This document shows, piece by piece, positions 39,914-48,981 of a DNA stretch of 64,000 nucleotides. The translations under genes were made by a program, and so were the position numbers. Positions within the stretch are counted from its first letter, which is position 1. Every line of letters starts with the position of its first letter. Origin of the DNA: Enterobacter sichuanensis. Its GTDB lineage: Bacteria > Pseudomonadota > Gammaproteobacteria > Enterobacterales > Enterobacteriaceae. Where the stretch lies: contig NZ_POVL01000013.1 in the NCBI RefSeq assembly GCF_002939185.1, forward strand, positions 26,174-90,173, in the 5' to 3' direction. The notes below the pieces were generated by a model. It was not told where the DNA came from. It worked only from the letters and a program-made list of their open reading frames with translations, and searched no databases.

Positions 39914-40465
39914 TTACGGATTAATCGTTACCTGCGCAATAACTTGCTGATCATTAAGTGCGATAACGCTCAGGGTATTACCCTCCAGCATGCCATAACT
40001 CGCAGGATATCCGCCTTTCGGTATGCTGACCGACCCCGGATTAAAGTGATAAGTATCACCGCGTTTTTCAGCAACCGGAATATGAGTATGACCGTAAACC
40101 AGGACATCGCCAGCCGCGAGCGCCGGGAGATTATCCGGGCCAAAAAGATGGCCATGCGTCAGGAACAGTCGGCTGTGTTCCAGCAGCACCTGCTGCCACG
40201 GCGCGGTGAGGGGAAAATGCAGCAGCATCTGGTCCACTTCGCTGTCGCAGTTGCCGCGAACGGCGATAATGCGCGAGGCATACGCGTTCAGTTTTTCAGC
40301 CACCTGCGCAGGGGCGTAGCCTTCCGGCAGCGCATTGCGCGGGCCGTGATTAAGCACATCGCCCAGAATGATCAGCCACTGCGCGCCGCTTTGTGCAAAC
40401 AGGGAGAGGACACGCTCGGTCGCGGGCAGCGATCCATGGATATCCGACGCAAACATCAGTTTCAT
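39914..40465 (-). CDS. yfcE: metallophosphodiesterase YfcE
   Basis: YfcE is a Mn-dependent phosphodiesterase of the calcineurin-like superfamily, active on model phosphodiesters in vitro. The 183-residue protein shows the metal motifs in order: FASDIHGS (Asp8, His10), [21 protein letters not shown] (the family's GNCD form of GNHD/E), LTHGHLFG and VYGHTHIPV. The end [20 protein letters not shown] is a beta-strand tail. It lies 55 bases downstream of yfcD in the direction of shared transcription order yfcF-yfcE-yfcD. Confidence 0.94.
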   Translation of the reverse strand: MKLMFASDIHGSLPATERVLSLFAQSGAQWLIILGDVLNHGPRNALPEGYAPAQVAEKLNAYASRIIAVRGNCDSEVDQMLLHFPLTAPWQQVLLEHSRLFLTHGHLFGPDNLPALAAGDVLVYGHTHIPVAEKRGDTYHFNPGSVSIPKGGYPASYGMLEGNTLSVIALNDQQVIAQVTINP

Positions 40466-40521
40466 CAGTCACTCCTCGGGAAAACAGACTGCCCCCATCA
40501 TACCTGAAGCGTCAGGTCTTA

Positions 40522-41196
<675 letters not shown>

Positions 41197-41307
41197 TCAA
41201 CATATAATCTCTTTGCCTCGCTGTCACTTGATGAAAACTCACGATTTACAACAACCACCTATACTCATTTGATATGGCACCACTCTTCGCATGGACAGGA
41301 GTTGAGA

Positions 41308-41937
41308 ATGATCGACCTTTATTATGCCCCTACCCCAAACGGCCACAAGATCACCCTTTTTCTCGAGGAGGCCGAACTGGATTACAGGATCATTCGCGTG
41401 GATATCAGCAAAGGCGATCAGTTCAGCCCTCTCTTTCTGGCTATTTCGCCGAACAATAAAATTCCGGCCATTATTGATAACCAGCCGACGGACGGGGGCA
41501 GGCCGTTGAGCCTGTTTGAATCCGGTGAAATTCTGCTCTACCTGGCGGAGAAAACCGGCAAGCTGCTGAGCGGGGAGTTACGCGAGCGTCATCACACCCT
41601 GCAGTGGCTCTTCTGGCAAGCCAGCGGGCTGGGGCCCATGCTTGGGCAAAATCACCATTTTACCGCCTACGCCCCGCAGCCCATTCCTTATGCGATAGAG
41701 CGCTATCAGGTTGAAACTCAGCGGCTCTATGGCGTTCTGAACCGTCGGCTGGAGAAGACGCCGTGGCTCGGGGGCGATCATTACAGTATTGCCGACATTG
41801 CCTGCTGGCCGTGGGTGAATACGCATGAAAAACACCGAATTGACTTAGGCGCTTACCCGGCGGTAAACAACTGGTTCGAGCGCATCCGTACCCGCCCGGC
41901 GACCGAACGCGCGATGCAAAAAATCCAGCAAATTTAA
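41308..41937 (+). CDS. yfcG: GSH-dependent disulfide-bond oxidoreductase YfcG
   Basis: YfcG is a Nu-class glutathione transferase homologue that reduces disulfides using glutathione. The 209-residue protein opens MIDLYYAPTPNGHKITLFLEEAEL, whose Thr/Asn pair is typical of Nu-class enzymes, then NNKIPAIIDNQPTDGG and SLFESGEILLYLAEKTGKLL for the GSH gamma-glutamyl site. The C-terminal helices include YSIADIACWPWVN. The chosen ATG has AGGAG upstream; the longer frame from 41269 is not supported. It is a few residues shorter at the C terminus than the E. coli protein as I recall it. Confidence 0.93.
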   Translation: MIDLYYAPTPNGHKITLFLEEAELDYRIIRVDISKGDQFSPLFLAISPNNKIPAIIDNQPTDGGRPLSLFESGEILLYLAEKTGKLLSGELRERHHTLQWLFWQASGLGPMLGQNHHFTAYAPQPIPYAIERYQVETQRLYGVLNRRLEKTPWLGGDHYSIADIACWPWVNTHEKHRIDLGAYPAVNNWFERIRTRPATERAMQKIQQI

Positions 41938-42012
41938 CCCGGTATGAGGCTGGGTGCCTGTGAGCCACTCATGTATGATGAGCGGGAAATACTGACACGG
42001 AGAAGACCTGCA

Positions 42013-42381
42013 ATGTCACAGCCAGACGCCATTATTCGTATAAAAAATTTACGCTTGCGTACCTTCATCGGTATCAAAGAGGAAGAGATCGCCAACCGTC
42101 AGGATATTGTCATTAACGTGGTGATTCACTATCCCGCAGACAAAGCGCGGGCCAGTGAAGACATCAATGACGCGCTGAACTACCGCACCATCACCAAAAA
42201 TATCATCCAGTACGTGGAGAATAACCGCTTCTCTCTGCTGGAAAAATTAACTCAGGATGTGCTCGATATCGCACGCGAACATCACTGGGTCACTTATGCT
42301 GAAGTTGAGATCGATAAACTTCACGCCCTGCGTTACGCCGACTCCGTCTCTATGACGCTAAGCTGGAAACGCCAGGCGTAA
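42013..42381 (+). CDS. folX: dihydroneopterin triphosphate 2'-epimerase FolX
   Basis: FolX epimerises 7,8-dihydroneopterin triphosphate to dihydromonapterin triphosphate, leading to tetrahydromonapterin. The 122-residue protein is a T-fold enzyme like Fol[31 protein letters not shown] contains the substrate-pocket loop and the C-terminal half has [35 protein letters not shown]. The start chosen matches the E. coli N terminus. yfcH begins 13 bases after its stop. Confidence 0.94.
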   Translation: MSQPDAIIRIKNLRLRTFIGIKEEEIANRQDIVINVVIHYPADKARASEDINDALNYRTITKNIIQYVENNRFSLLEKLTQDVLDIAREHHWVTYAEVEIDKLHALRYADSVSMTLSWKRQA

Positions 42382-42394
42382 ACCTGGAGGTTGT

Positions 42395-43288
42395 ATGAAG
42401 ATTTTGCTGACCGGCGGTACAGGCCTCATTGGTCGTCACCTTATTGCGCGTCTGCAGGCCTTGCATCACGACATTACCGTGGTCACGCGCAGCCCTGAGA
42501 AGGCACGCCAGGTGCTGGGTGCTGGTGTCGACATCTGGAAAAATCTCGCCGATCAGCAAAATCTCGACGGCTTCGACGCCGTCATTAACCTCGCGGGTGA
42601 ACCCATCGCCGATAAGCGCTGGACGGAAGAGCAAAAACAGCTGTTATGCAGCAGCCGGTGGAACATCACCGAAAAGCTGGTCGAGCTTATCCGCAACAGT
42701 CACACGCCGCCTTCGGTGCTGATTTCAGGCTCCGCTGTGGGCTACTACGGCGATCTCGGCGAGGTGGTGGTCACTGAGGAAGAGCCGCCCCATAACGAGT
42801 TCACCCATAAACTCTGCGCCCAGTGGGAGCGTATTGCCTGCGCGGCGCAGAGCGATCGGACCCGCGTCTGCCTGCTGCGGACCGGCGTTGTCCTGGCCCC
42901 GAAAGGCGGCATCCTTGCGAAAATGCTTCCCCCTTTCCGGCTTGGACTTGGCGGGCCCATCGGTAATGGGCGTCAGTATTTAGCCTGGATCCATATCGAC
43001 GATATGGTCAACGGTATTCTCTGGCTGCTGGATAACGATCTGCGCGGGCCGTTTAACATGGTTGCGCCGTATCCGGTGCGTAATGAGCAGTTTGCCCATG
43101 CGCTGGGACATGCCCTGCACCGCCCGGCGATTTTGCGGGTGCCCGCTACGGTGATCCGCCTGATGATGGGTGAAGCCGCGGTGCTGGTATTAGGCGGGCA
43201 ACGGGCGCTGCCCAAACGGCTGGAAGCGGCCGGGTTCGCGTTCCGCTGGTATGACTTAGAGGAAGCGCTGGGGGATGTGGTGCGGTGA
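42395..43288 (+). CDS. yfcH: YfcH, NAD(P)-binding epimerase-like protein
   Basis: YfcH is a member of the atypical SDR5/TIGR01777 group; its substrate is unknown. The 297-residue protein has the dinucleotide-binding start [19 protein letters not shown], the catalytic-region [13 protein letters not shown] with the SDR Ser and Tyr, WERIACAAQ, and the C-terminal DUF1731-type domain [35 protein letters not shown]. It directly follows folX and probably shares its transcript. Confidence 0.93.
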   Translation: MKILLTGGTGLIGRHLIARLQALHHDITVVTRSPEKARQVLGAGVDIWKNLADQQNLDGFDAVINLAGEPIADKRWTEEQKQLLCSSRWNITEKLVELIRNSHTPPSVLISGSAVGYYGDLGEVVVTEEEPPHNEFTHKLCAQWERIACAAQSDRTRVCLLRTGVVLAPKGGILAKMLPPFRLGLGGPIGNGRQYLAWIHIDDMVNGILWLLDNDLRGPFNMVAPYPVRNEQFAHALGHALHRPAILRVPATVIRLMMGEAAVLVLGGQRALPKRLEAAGFAFRWYDLEEALGDVVR

Positions 43289-43332
43289 ATATGCTACAGT
43301 CGTACGCCATGTTCCGATGAAATGGCGTAACA

Positions 43333-43842
43333 ATGGCAACCCTCACTACCCCCCGGCTTCATCTCACTCCCTTCAAACCCACTGACTGGGCCTTCTTTCG
43401 CTCGCTGCGCGAAGATCGCAGCATCATGCGCTATATGGCCGCCATCGCTCCGGAAAAAGAGACCCGCCGCGTGTTTGCCGCGCGGCTTACGGCTGCACAT
43501 GTTTTTGTGATCCGCTTTCGTAATGATGACACACCGCTTGGCGACATCGGCCTGCAAATCAGCCCTGAGAATCGTGAAGAAGCCGATATCGGCTATACGG
43601 TTGTGCCAGCCGCGCAGGGAAAAGGTATCGCCAGCGAGGCGCTGCGCGCGGTGTGTGAATACGCCTTTAACCAGACCGGCGTGAAGGCGATTAACGCCTA
43701 CGTGCTGGCGGACAACGGCGGGTCGGTGCGGGTGCTGGAGAAAGCCGGTTTTGTGCGTACCCAGGTGCTGGAAAAGGCGTATGAGATTGACGGCGTACGC
43801 TATGACGACTGGGTGTATCGGCTGGAGTGCGGTGCGCTCTGA
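43333..43842 (+). CDS. GNAT-family N-acetyltransferase
   Basis: This 169-residue protein belongs to the GNAT_3 (RimJ/RimL-like) acetyltransferase group. It opens with TPRLHLTPFKPTDWAFFRSL, shows the acetyl-CoA loop YTVVPAAQGKGIASEALRAVCEYAF and the C-terminal NGGSVRVLEKAGFVRTQVLEKAYEIDGVRYDDWVYRL, all canonical. E. coli K-12 carries a different gene (yfcI/rpnB) between yfcH and hisP by recall, so this is a lineage-specific filler of the slot. The substrate cannot be read from the sequence. It lies 44 bases after yfcH and ends at a BIME. Confidence 0.85.
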   Translation: MATLTTPRLHLTPFKPTDWAFFRSLREDRSIMRYMAAIAPEKETRRVFAARLTAAHVFVIRFRNDDTPLGDIGLQISPENREEADIGYTVVPAAQGKGIASEALRAVCEYAFNQTGVKAINAYVLADNGGSVRVLEKAGFVRTQVLEKAYEIDGVRYDDWVYRLECGAL

Positions 43843-43844
43843 AT

Positions 43845-43912
43845 GCCGGGCGGCACTGCGTTTGCCCGGCCTACGGTTTTTGTAGGCCCGGTAAGCGAAG
43901 CGCCACCGGGCG
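43845..43912. repeat. BIME: two REP units after the GNAT gene
   Basis: Units 43845-43874 (GCCGGGCGGCACTGCGTTTG then CCCGGCCTAC) and 43882-43912 (GTAGGCCCGGTAAGCGAAGC then GCCACCGGGCG) face each other, as in the copies at 33965 and 59119. Confidence 0.8.
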
Positions 43913-43936
43913 ATTGAGCTGCACCGCGGCCTGATG

Positions 43937-43957
43937 CCCTCTCCCACAGGAAGAGGG
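43937..43957. repeat. CCCTCTCCC-type hairpin repeat (second copy)
   Basis: CCCTCTCCC and GGAAGAGGG pair with one mismatch around a three-base loop. It follows the BIME and ends 13 bases before the hisP stop. It resembles the copy at 7091-7111. Confidence 0.6.
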
Positions 43958-43970
43958 AAAAAGGCAAAAC

Positions 43971-44747
43971 CTACTTCAAAGAACCCTTCAGGAACTGCTG
44001 CAAACGCGGGCTTTGCGGGTTCGCCAGCACCTCATCCGGGTGCCCCTGCTCTTCAATTTTCCCCTGATGCAGGAAAATCACATGGTTCGAGACGTTACGG
44101 GCGAAGCCCATCTCGTGCGTCACCACCACCATCGTTTTGCCCTCTTCGGCCAGCTTCTGCATGATGCGCAGCACTTCGCCAACGAGTTCCGGGTCCAGCG
44201 CTGAGGTCGGTTCGTCAAACAGCAGTACCTCAGGTTCCATTGCCAGGGCGCGGGCGATAGAGACACGCTGTTGCTGGCCACCGGAGAGGTGCACCGGGTA
44301 TTTCATCTGCTGGCGCTCGTCGATACCCACCTTTGCAAGATATTTCACCGCCCGCTCGCGGGCTTCATGCTTGCTCAGCCCCAGCACCTGAACCGGCGCT
44401 TCCATGACGTTCTCCAGCACCGTCATATGGCTCCAGAGGTTAAAGTGCTGGAACACCATCGTCAGACGCGTACGCAGCAGGCGCAGCTGGTTCTTGTCGG
44501 CCACCTTTAGCTGGCCGTCTTTGTCACGCACCAGGTTAATATTCTGCCCGCTCACCACAATTGAGCCTTCGCTCGGCTTTTCGAGGAAGTTGATGCAGCG
44601 CAGGAAGGTACTTTTACCCGAGCCGGATGAGCCGATGATACTGATCACGTCGCCCGCATTCGCCTGCAGCGACACCCCTTTCAGCACTTCATGTTCGCCG
44701 TAGCGTTTGTGCAAATCAATTACGTTTAATTTGTTCTCAGCCATCAT
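43971..44747 (-). CDS. hisP: histidine/LAO ABC transporter ATP-binding protein HisP
   Basis: HisP is the ATPase of the importer for histidine (with HisJ) and lysine/arginine/ornithine (with ArgT). The 258-residue protein has Walker [10 protein letters not shown] (residues 39-47), the Q-loop VFQHFNLW, signature LSGGQQQ (154-160), Walker B VLLFDEP (Asp178, Glu179) and the switch His in VVTHEMGF. The length equals Salmonella HisP, with two ATGs in tandem; the second (44744) is equally possible. It follows hisM by five bases. Confidence 0.96.
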   Translation of the reverse strand: MMAENKLNVIDLHKRYGEHEVLKGVSLQANAGDVISIIGSSGSGKSTFLRCINFLEKPSEGSIVVSGQNINLVRDKDGQLKVADKNQLRLLRTRLTMVFQHFNLWSHMTVLENVMEAPVQVLGLSKHEARERAVKYLAKVGIDERQQMKYPVHLSGGQQQRVSIARALAMEPEVLLFDEPTSALDPELVGEVLRIMQKLAEEGKTMVVVTHEMGFARNVSNHVIFLHQGKIEEQGHPDEVLANPQSPRLQQFLKGSLK

Positions 44748-44752
44748 CTTTC

Positions 44753-45469
44753 TCAGTGCGTCGAAGAAGGTTTTATATGCTGCAACCAGCGTTTTTCAGC
44801 CTTACGGAACAGGCTAATCAATACATAAGAGATAATTAAATAGAGCACCGCCGCAATGCCAAACGCGGTAAACGGCTGATAGGTCGCGGAGTTAATATCA
44901 CGCGCAATTTTGAGCAGGTCCGGTACCGTCGCGGTAAAGGCGAGCGCGGTGGAGTGCAGCATCAAAATCACTTCGTTACTGTATGCCGGTAACGCAATAC
45001 GCAGCGCCGACGGCAGGATAATGCAACGGTAGAGTTTCACAGAAGAAAAACCGTACGCACGCGCCGCTTCAATTTCACCGTAAGGGACAGAGCGAATGGC
45101 CCCCGCAAAAATCTCGGTGGTATAGGCGCAAGTGTTGAGCGTCAACGCCAGTACCGTACAGTTCAGACCGCTACGGAAGAACGCATTCAGCATCTCTGTG
45201 CCTTTGACGATCTCAAGCGTGTACATCCCCGAATAGAAGACCAGCAGCTGCACGTAGAGCGGCGTACCGCGAAACACATAGGTAAACAGCCAGATTGGGA
45301 ACTGGATAAATTTTTTGTTCGACACGCGGCCAATGGCAAGAAACACCGCCAGAATGCCGCCCATCACCACCGAGGAGATCAACAGCCAGAGCGTGATCGC
45401 CACGCCGGTAAAGCGGTAGCCATCTGTCCACAGCAGCGATTTCCAGTATTCCTGAATAATCTCAATCAC
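44753..45469 (-). CDS. hisM: histidine/LAO ABC transporter permease HisM
   Basis: HisM forms the membrane channel with HisQ. The 238-residue protein has about five membrane helices and the ABC permease coupling (EAA) loop [35 protein letters not shown]. An N-terminal [18 protein letters not shown] is typical of amino acid permeases in this family. Its start overlaps the hisQ stop by four bases. Confidence 0.96.
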   Translation of the reverse strand: MIEIIQEYWKSLLWTDGYRFTGVAITLWLLISSVVMGGILAVFLAIGRVSNKKFIQFPIWLFTYVFRGTPLYVQLLVFYSGMYTLEIVKGTEMLNAFFRSGLNCTVLALTLNTCAYTTEIFAGAIRSVPYGEIEAARAYGFSSVKLYRCIILPSALRIALPAYSNEVILMLHSTALAFTATVPDLLKIARDINSATYQPFTAFGIAAVLYLIISYVLISLFRKAEKRWLQHIKPSSTH

Positions 45470-46152
45470 AGGTCAGCCCTCTTCACACCCACGGAATAGC
45501 GACGCTCAAGCAGAAGCAGCACCCCGTTGGAGACAGTCGTAAAGACCAGATAGATAACGCCACAGACCACCGCAAAGTAGAACGGCTCCCAGGTGCTTTT
45601 GCCTGCCAGCTGCGTGGCTTTCACCACATCTTCCAGGCCCAGCAGCGAGACCAGCGCGGTGGCTTTGAGGATAACCTGCCAGTTATTACCGATGCCCGGC
45701 AGCGCATAGCGCATCATGGCGGGGAACATAATCCGACGAAACGTTTGTGAAGAGGTAAAACCAAATGCGGTTGCCGCCTCAATGTGACCTTTCGGCACGG
45801 CCATGTAAGCCCCGCGGAAAGTTTCAGTGAAGTAGGCACCGTAGATAAAACCGAGGGTAATAATACCGGCCACCATCGGGTCGATATCAATTTGTCCCAT
45901 ACCCATCGCGTCTGTTATGCCGTTAAGCGCAATCTGCAGACCGTAAAAGATCAGCAGCATCAGCACCAGATCGGGAACGCCGCGAATGAGTGTGGTATAG
46001 CCTTCAAAGATCAGCGCCAGCGGTTTGTTAGCCGAAAGCTTCGCCCCTGCGCCTGCCAGACCTATCAGCACCGCCAGCACCACGGAGCTGATAGCCAGCT
46101 CAAGGGTGACAAGCGCGCCCTGTAAAATAACGCCAGAAAATCCGTACAGCAT
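45466..46152 (-). CDS. hisQ: histidine/LAO ABC transporter permease HisQ
   Basis: HisQ is the second permease subunit, paralogous to HisM. The 228-residue protein has about five helices, TLIRGVPDLVLMLLIFYGLQ and the coupling loop HIEAATAFGFTSSQTFRRIMFPAMMRYALPGIGNNW. It lies 88 bases downstream of hisJ; that gap contains a GC-rich hairpin instead of the REP sequence known from Salmonella. Confidence 0.96.
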   Translation of the reverse strand: MLYGFSGVILQGALVTLELAISSVVLAVLIGLAGAGAKLSANKPLALIFEGYTTLIRGVPDLVLMLLIFYGLQIALNGITDAMGMGQIDIDPMVAGIITLGFIYGAYFTETFRGAYMAVPKGHIEAATAFGFTSSQTFRRIMFPAMMRYALPGIGNNWQVILKATALVSLLGLEDVVKATQLAGKSTWEPFYFAVVCGVIYLVFTTVSNGVLLLLERRYSVGVKRADL

Positions 46153-46196
46153 ACCGCGAGCCCTGTCGTATCGTGAGTGGTGGAACCGTGTCTTTT

Positions 46197-46217
46197 CCCC
46201 TCCCTCAGCGGGAGGGG
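46197..46217 (-). repeat. GC-rich hairpin between hisJ and hisQ
   Basis: CCCCTCCC and GGGAGGGG are perfectly complementary around a five-base loop. On the - strand the downstream sequence is AAAAGACACG, so it is not an intrinsic terminator. The same gap in Salmonella holds REP sequences that tune expression of the distal genes; this hairpin may do the same. Confidence 0.5.
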
Positions 46218-46240
46218 CCGCACGTTATATGACGGGGCGA

Positions 46241-47023
46241 TTAGCCGCCGTAAACATTAAAATCGAAGTATTTTTTCGCCAGTTTGTCGTACGTTCCGTC
46301 CGCGCGCATTTCAGCAAACGCCTTGTTCAGCGCTTCACGCAATTCGTTGTCTTCCTTGCGCAGGCCCATACCGGTCCCTACACCAAACAACTTCACATCC
46401 TTAATGGACGGACCGCCAAACTTGTAATCTTTACCCACCGGCGTTTTCAGGAAGCCTTCGCTCGCGGCGACTTCATCCTGGAAAGCGGCATCAATTCGGC
46501 CTGCCGTCAGGTCAGCGTAGATGTTTTCCTGGCCCTGATAGGAGACGATTTCAATCCCCTTCGGCGCCCAGTGTTCGTTGCCGTAGGTTTCCTGCGTGGT
46601 GCCCTGCAGCACGCCGACGCGTTTGCCTTTCAGGGATTCCAGCGTTGGCTGAATGTCGGAAGCTTTAGCCACCACCAGACGAGAATCGGCCGCGTAGAGT
46701 TTGTCGGTGAAGGCAATCTCCTGCTGGCGTTTTTCGGTAATGGAGAGCGAGGACATAATCACGTCGATTTTTTTCGCTTTCAGAGACGGGATCAGCGCAT
46801 CCAGCGGGTTCTCAACGTAGGTACACTGTGCTTTGATGCGTTTGCACAGCTCATTGGCCAGATCGATGTCAAAACCGACGAGTTCACCCTTTGAATTCTT
46901 TGATTCGAACGGTGCATAGGTTGGATCGGTACCAATCCGAATTTTCTGCGGAATGGCTGCGAATGCCGCGGTGGCGCTGGAAAAGGCCAGCACGAGAGAT
47001 AATGACAACACGAGCTTTTTCAT
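46241..47023 (-). CDS. hisJ: periplasmic histidine-binding protein HisJ
   Basis: HisJ binds histidine in the periplasm and delivers it to HisQMP2. The 260-residue precursor has a Sec signal peptide of about 22 residues ([20 protein letters not shown] then FA, cleavage before AIPQK). The mature protein shows [33 protein letters not shown] with the family's disulfide, and [27 protein letters not shown]. The chosen ATG has GAGGA six bases upstream; an ATG five codons earlier would spoil the signal peptide. It is a tandem paralogue of argT, which lies upstream. Confidence 0.95.
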   Translation of the reverse strand: MKKLVLSLSLVLAFSSATAAFAAIPQKIRIGTDPTYAPFESKNSKGELVGFDIDLANELCKRIKAQCTYVENPLDALIPSLKAKKIDVIMSSLSITEKRQQEIAFTDKLYAADSRLVVAKASDIQPTLESLKGKRVGVLQGTTQETYGNEHWAPKGIEIVSYQGQENIYADLTAGRIDAAFQDEVAASEGFLKTPVGKDYKFGGPSIKDVKLFGVGTGMGLRKEDNELREALNKAFAEMRADGTYDKLAKKYFDFNVYGG

Positions 47024-47171
47024 ATTTATCCTCAACAAACTGTCTTCATACGGGATTTTTACGACGACGGGGTGGTGCTAATGTGCCATTAATCCCCTTA
47101 GTCAGGCAAAGATTAATGCCTTTCAGCCGGGAATTTTTGCATTTTAAATGCGTAAGTATGCACACAGCGAT

Positions 47172-47202
47172 CCAATACAGTGCAACAAATGCACTGCATT
47201 GG
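47172..47202. repeat. 13-bp inverted repeat in the argT-hisJ gap
   Basis: CCAATACAGTGCA and TGCACTGCATTGG are complementary in 12 of 13 positions around ACAAA. It lies about 150 bases before the hisJ start. Its GTGC...GCAC polarity is opposite to that of an NtrC site. Confidence 0.5.
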
Positions 47203-47216
47203 GTCAATCCCACCCG

Positions 47217-47239
47217 TAACGCACCTTTGCGGTGCGTTA
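47217..47239 (-). other. hairpin just after argT
   Basis: TAACGCACC and GGTGCGTTA are perfectly complementary around a five-base loop, ten bases beyond the argT stop. There is no T-tract on the - strand, so it may protect the argT mRNA end or act weakly as a terminator before hisJ. Confidence 0.45.
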
Positions 47240-47249
47240 TCGTCAGGTC

Positions 47250-48032
47250 TTAGTCACCGTAGACGTTGAAGTCGAAGTATTTCTTCGCCAGTTTGTCGTA
47301 AGTACCGTCTTTACGCAGCTCAGCAAAGGCTTTGTCGAAGGCGGCTTTCAGCTCGGTATCATCCTTACGCAGGCCAATACCGGTGCCGTCACCAAAGTAT
47401 TTTTTGTCTTTCACAGACGGGCCTGCAAAGGCGAACTCTTTACCCGCAGGCTGTTTCAGAAAGCCTTCGCTTGCCGCGACTTCATCCTGGAATGCCGCAT
47501 CCAGACGGCCTGCCGCCAGATCAGAGTAAATCAGATCCTGGTTCTGATAAGCCACCACGTCTACGCCTTTCTCACGCCAGTTAGCATTGGCATAGCCTTC
47601 CTGCGTCGACCCCTGCAGCACACCCACATGCTTGCCTTTCAGCGAGTCGATGGTGGGCTGAATCGGGGAACCCTTAGGCGCAATCAGGCGAGAATCCGCG
47701 GCGTAGAGCTTGTCAGAGAAGGCAATCTCCTGCTGACGTTTTTCGGTGATGGAAAGAGAAGAGATAATGGCGTCGATTTTCTTGGCTTTCAGCGACGGGA
47801 TTAACGCGTCAAAGTCGCTGCCCACCCATGTGCATTTCACCGCAATGCGTTTGCACATTTCATTACCCAGATCGATATCAAACCCCACGAAATCGCCTTT
47901 CGCATCCTTGGAAGAGAATGGCGCGTAGGTTGCGTCTGTACCGATACGAACTGTCTGTGGAAGCGCTGCGTAGCTACCTGCTGCCGCACTTAACCCCACC
48001 AGCAAAGACAGAGCCAGAACCGTCTTCTTCAT
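47250..48032 (-). CDS. argT: lysine/arginine/ornithine-binding protein ArgT
   Basis: ArgT is the periplasmic receptor for lysine, arginine and ornithine and uses the HisQMP2 membrane complex. The 260-residue precursor has a signal peptide [20 protein letters not shown] followed by YA and cleavage before ALPQT. The mature part has [38 protein letters not shown] and [26 protein letters not shown], nearly the same blocks as HisJ; both end [13 protein letters not shown] plus one residue. A sigma-54 promoter at 48100-48115 and an NtrC-like site at 48302-48318 lie upstream, consistent with nitrogen control known in Salmonella. Confidence 0.95.
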   Translation of the reverse strand: MKKTVLALSLLVGLSAAAGSYAALPQTVRIGTDATYAPFSSKDAKGDFVGFDIDLGNEMCKRIAVKCTWVGSDFDALIPSLKAKKIDAIISSLSITEKRQQEIAFSDKLYAADSRLIAPKGSPIQPTIDSLKGKHVGVLQGSTQEGYANANWREKGVDVVAYQNQDLIYSDLAAGRLDAAFQDEVAASEGFLKQPAGKEFAFAGPSVKDKKYFGDGTGIGLRKDDTELKAAFDKAFAELRKDGTYDKLAKKYFDFNVYGD

Positions 48033-48099
48033 ACATTTACCCTCAAGTACCGTGATTTTATTATGTATTGTGTTGTGTGTTGTGTTGCAGGCTTCATCT

Positions 48100-48115
48100 T
48101 GCAGGTCTTATGCCA
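48100..48115 (-). promoter_or_regulatory. sigma-54 promoter of argT
   Basis: On the - strand the sequence is TGGCATAAGACCTGCA. The GG and GC pairs are spaced as in the -24/-12 consensus TGGCAC-N5-TTGCA. It lies about 70 bases before the argT ATG. Nitrogen-regulated argT transcription from such a promoter is established for Salmonella. Confidence 0.75.
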
Positions 48116-48270
48116 CATTGCCGTCTGGTTAAAACTTCGACGTTAAATATGTTAATAAAACGTTGCGATACTGCCTTAATGGTGAAAGATAGCAGGTCTG
48201 CCGAACGAACCGGAGAGAGAAAAAGGGAAAAAACGAATTAAATGTCGAGGATATGATCGCCGTTGCATAA

Positions 48271-48289
48271 TTGCCCTGAAACAGGGCAA
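48271..48289. other. short perfect hairpin between argT and ubiX
   Basis: TTGCCCTG and CAGGGCAA pair perfectly around AAA. A T6 run follows on the + strand after four bases, but no + strand gene ends here; on the - strand it lies 35 bases beyond the ubiX stop with no T-tract. Confidence 0.45.
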
Positions 48290-48301
48290 CGTCTTTTTTC
48301 A

Positions 48302-48318
48302 TGCACACTGTTTGTGCA
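48302..48318. promoter_or_regulatory. NtrC-like enhancer site for argT
   Basis: TGCACACTGTTTGTGCA matches the TGCAC-N7-GTGCA frame of NtrC sites (17 bp). It lies about 190-200 bp upstream of the sigma-54 promoter, a usual enhancer distance, immediately beyond the ubiX stop. Confidence 0.65.
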
Positions 48319-48323
48319 CAAAT

Positions 48324-48893
48324 TCAGGCTCCCTGCCAGCGGGTGAAGAGATCGGCCGGCAGGTCGATGTCAAACTGATCGAGCACGCGGTTAACGGTCT
48401 GGTTAATCACGTCATCCAGCGAGGTCGGGCGATGATAAAACGCCGGGACCGGGGGCATGATCACCGCGCCGAGTTCGGCGGCCTGGGTCATTAAACGCAA
48501 ATGGCCCAGGTGCAGCGGCGTTTCCCGCACGCAGAGCACCAGAGGACGACGCTCCTTCAGCACGACATCCGCCGCGCGGGTGACCAGGGTGTCGGTATAG
48601 CTGTGCACAATGCCGGAGAGGGTTTTAATCGAACAGGGAAGGATAACCATGCCAGCCGTTTTAAACGAGCCGGAAGAGATACTGGCAGCGATATCCCGGG
48701 CATCGTGAACGACATCCGCCAGGGCCTGCACATCGCGCAGGGAGAGATCGGTCTCCAGAGAGAGGGTCTGTCGCGCCGCCTGGCTCATTACCAGATGGGT
48801 CTCGACTTCCGCCACGTCACGCAGAACCTGTAACAGACGTACGCCGTAAATCGCGCCACTGGCGCCGCTGAGCCCAACAATGAGTCGTTTCAT
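48324..48893 (-). CDS. ubiX: flavin prenyltransferase UbiX
   Basis: UbiX prenylates FMN to make the cofactor for the UbiD decarboxylase of ubiquinone synthesis. The 189-residue protein shows KRLIVGLSGASGAIYGVRLLQVL (FMN-binding Ser and Gly loop), ASISSGSFKTAGMVILPCSIKTLSGIVHSYTD, and RRPLVLCVRETPLHLGHLRLMTQAAELGAVIMPPVPAFYHRP, all UbiX/Pad1 blocks. An in-frame start 26 codons upstream adds unsupported sequence. The gene ends at the NtrC-like site for argT and begins 88 bases after purF. Confidence 0.95.
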   Translation of the reverse strand: MKRLIVGLSGASGAIYGVRLLQVLRDVAEVETHLVMSQAARQTLSLETDLSLRDVQALADVVHDARDIAASISSGSFKTAGMVILPCSIKTLSGIVHSYTDTLVTRAADVVLKERRPLVLCVRETPLHLGHLRLMTQAAELGAVIMPPVPAFYHRPTSLDDVINQTVNRVLDQFDIDLPADLFTRWQGA

Positions 48894-48981
48894 GATTTTC
48901 GCCCTTACTGATTTCAGGGCAGACTGTGCAGGATTTTTCGGTGAGTTGCAAGTGAGGGCGAACGCCCTCACCTGCCGAAGA

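Noticed and set aside
47172..47202. NtrC site before hisJ
   Set aside because: The dyad has GTGC...GCAC polarity, the reverse of the NtrC arrangement, and no sigma-54 promoter lies between it and hisJ.
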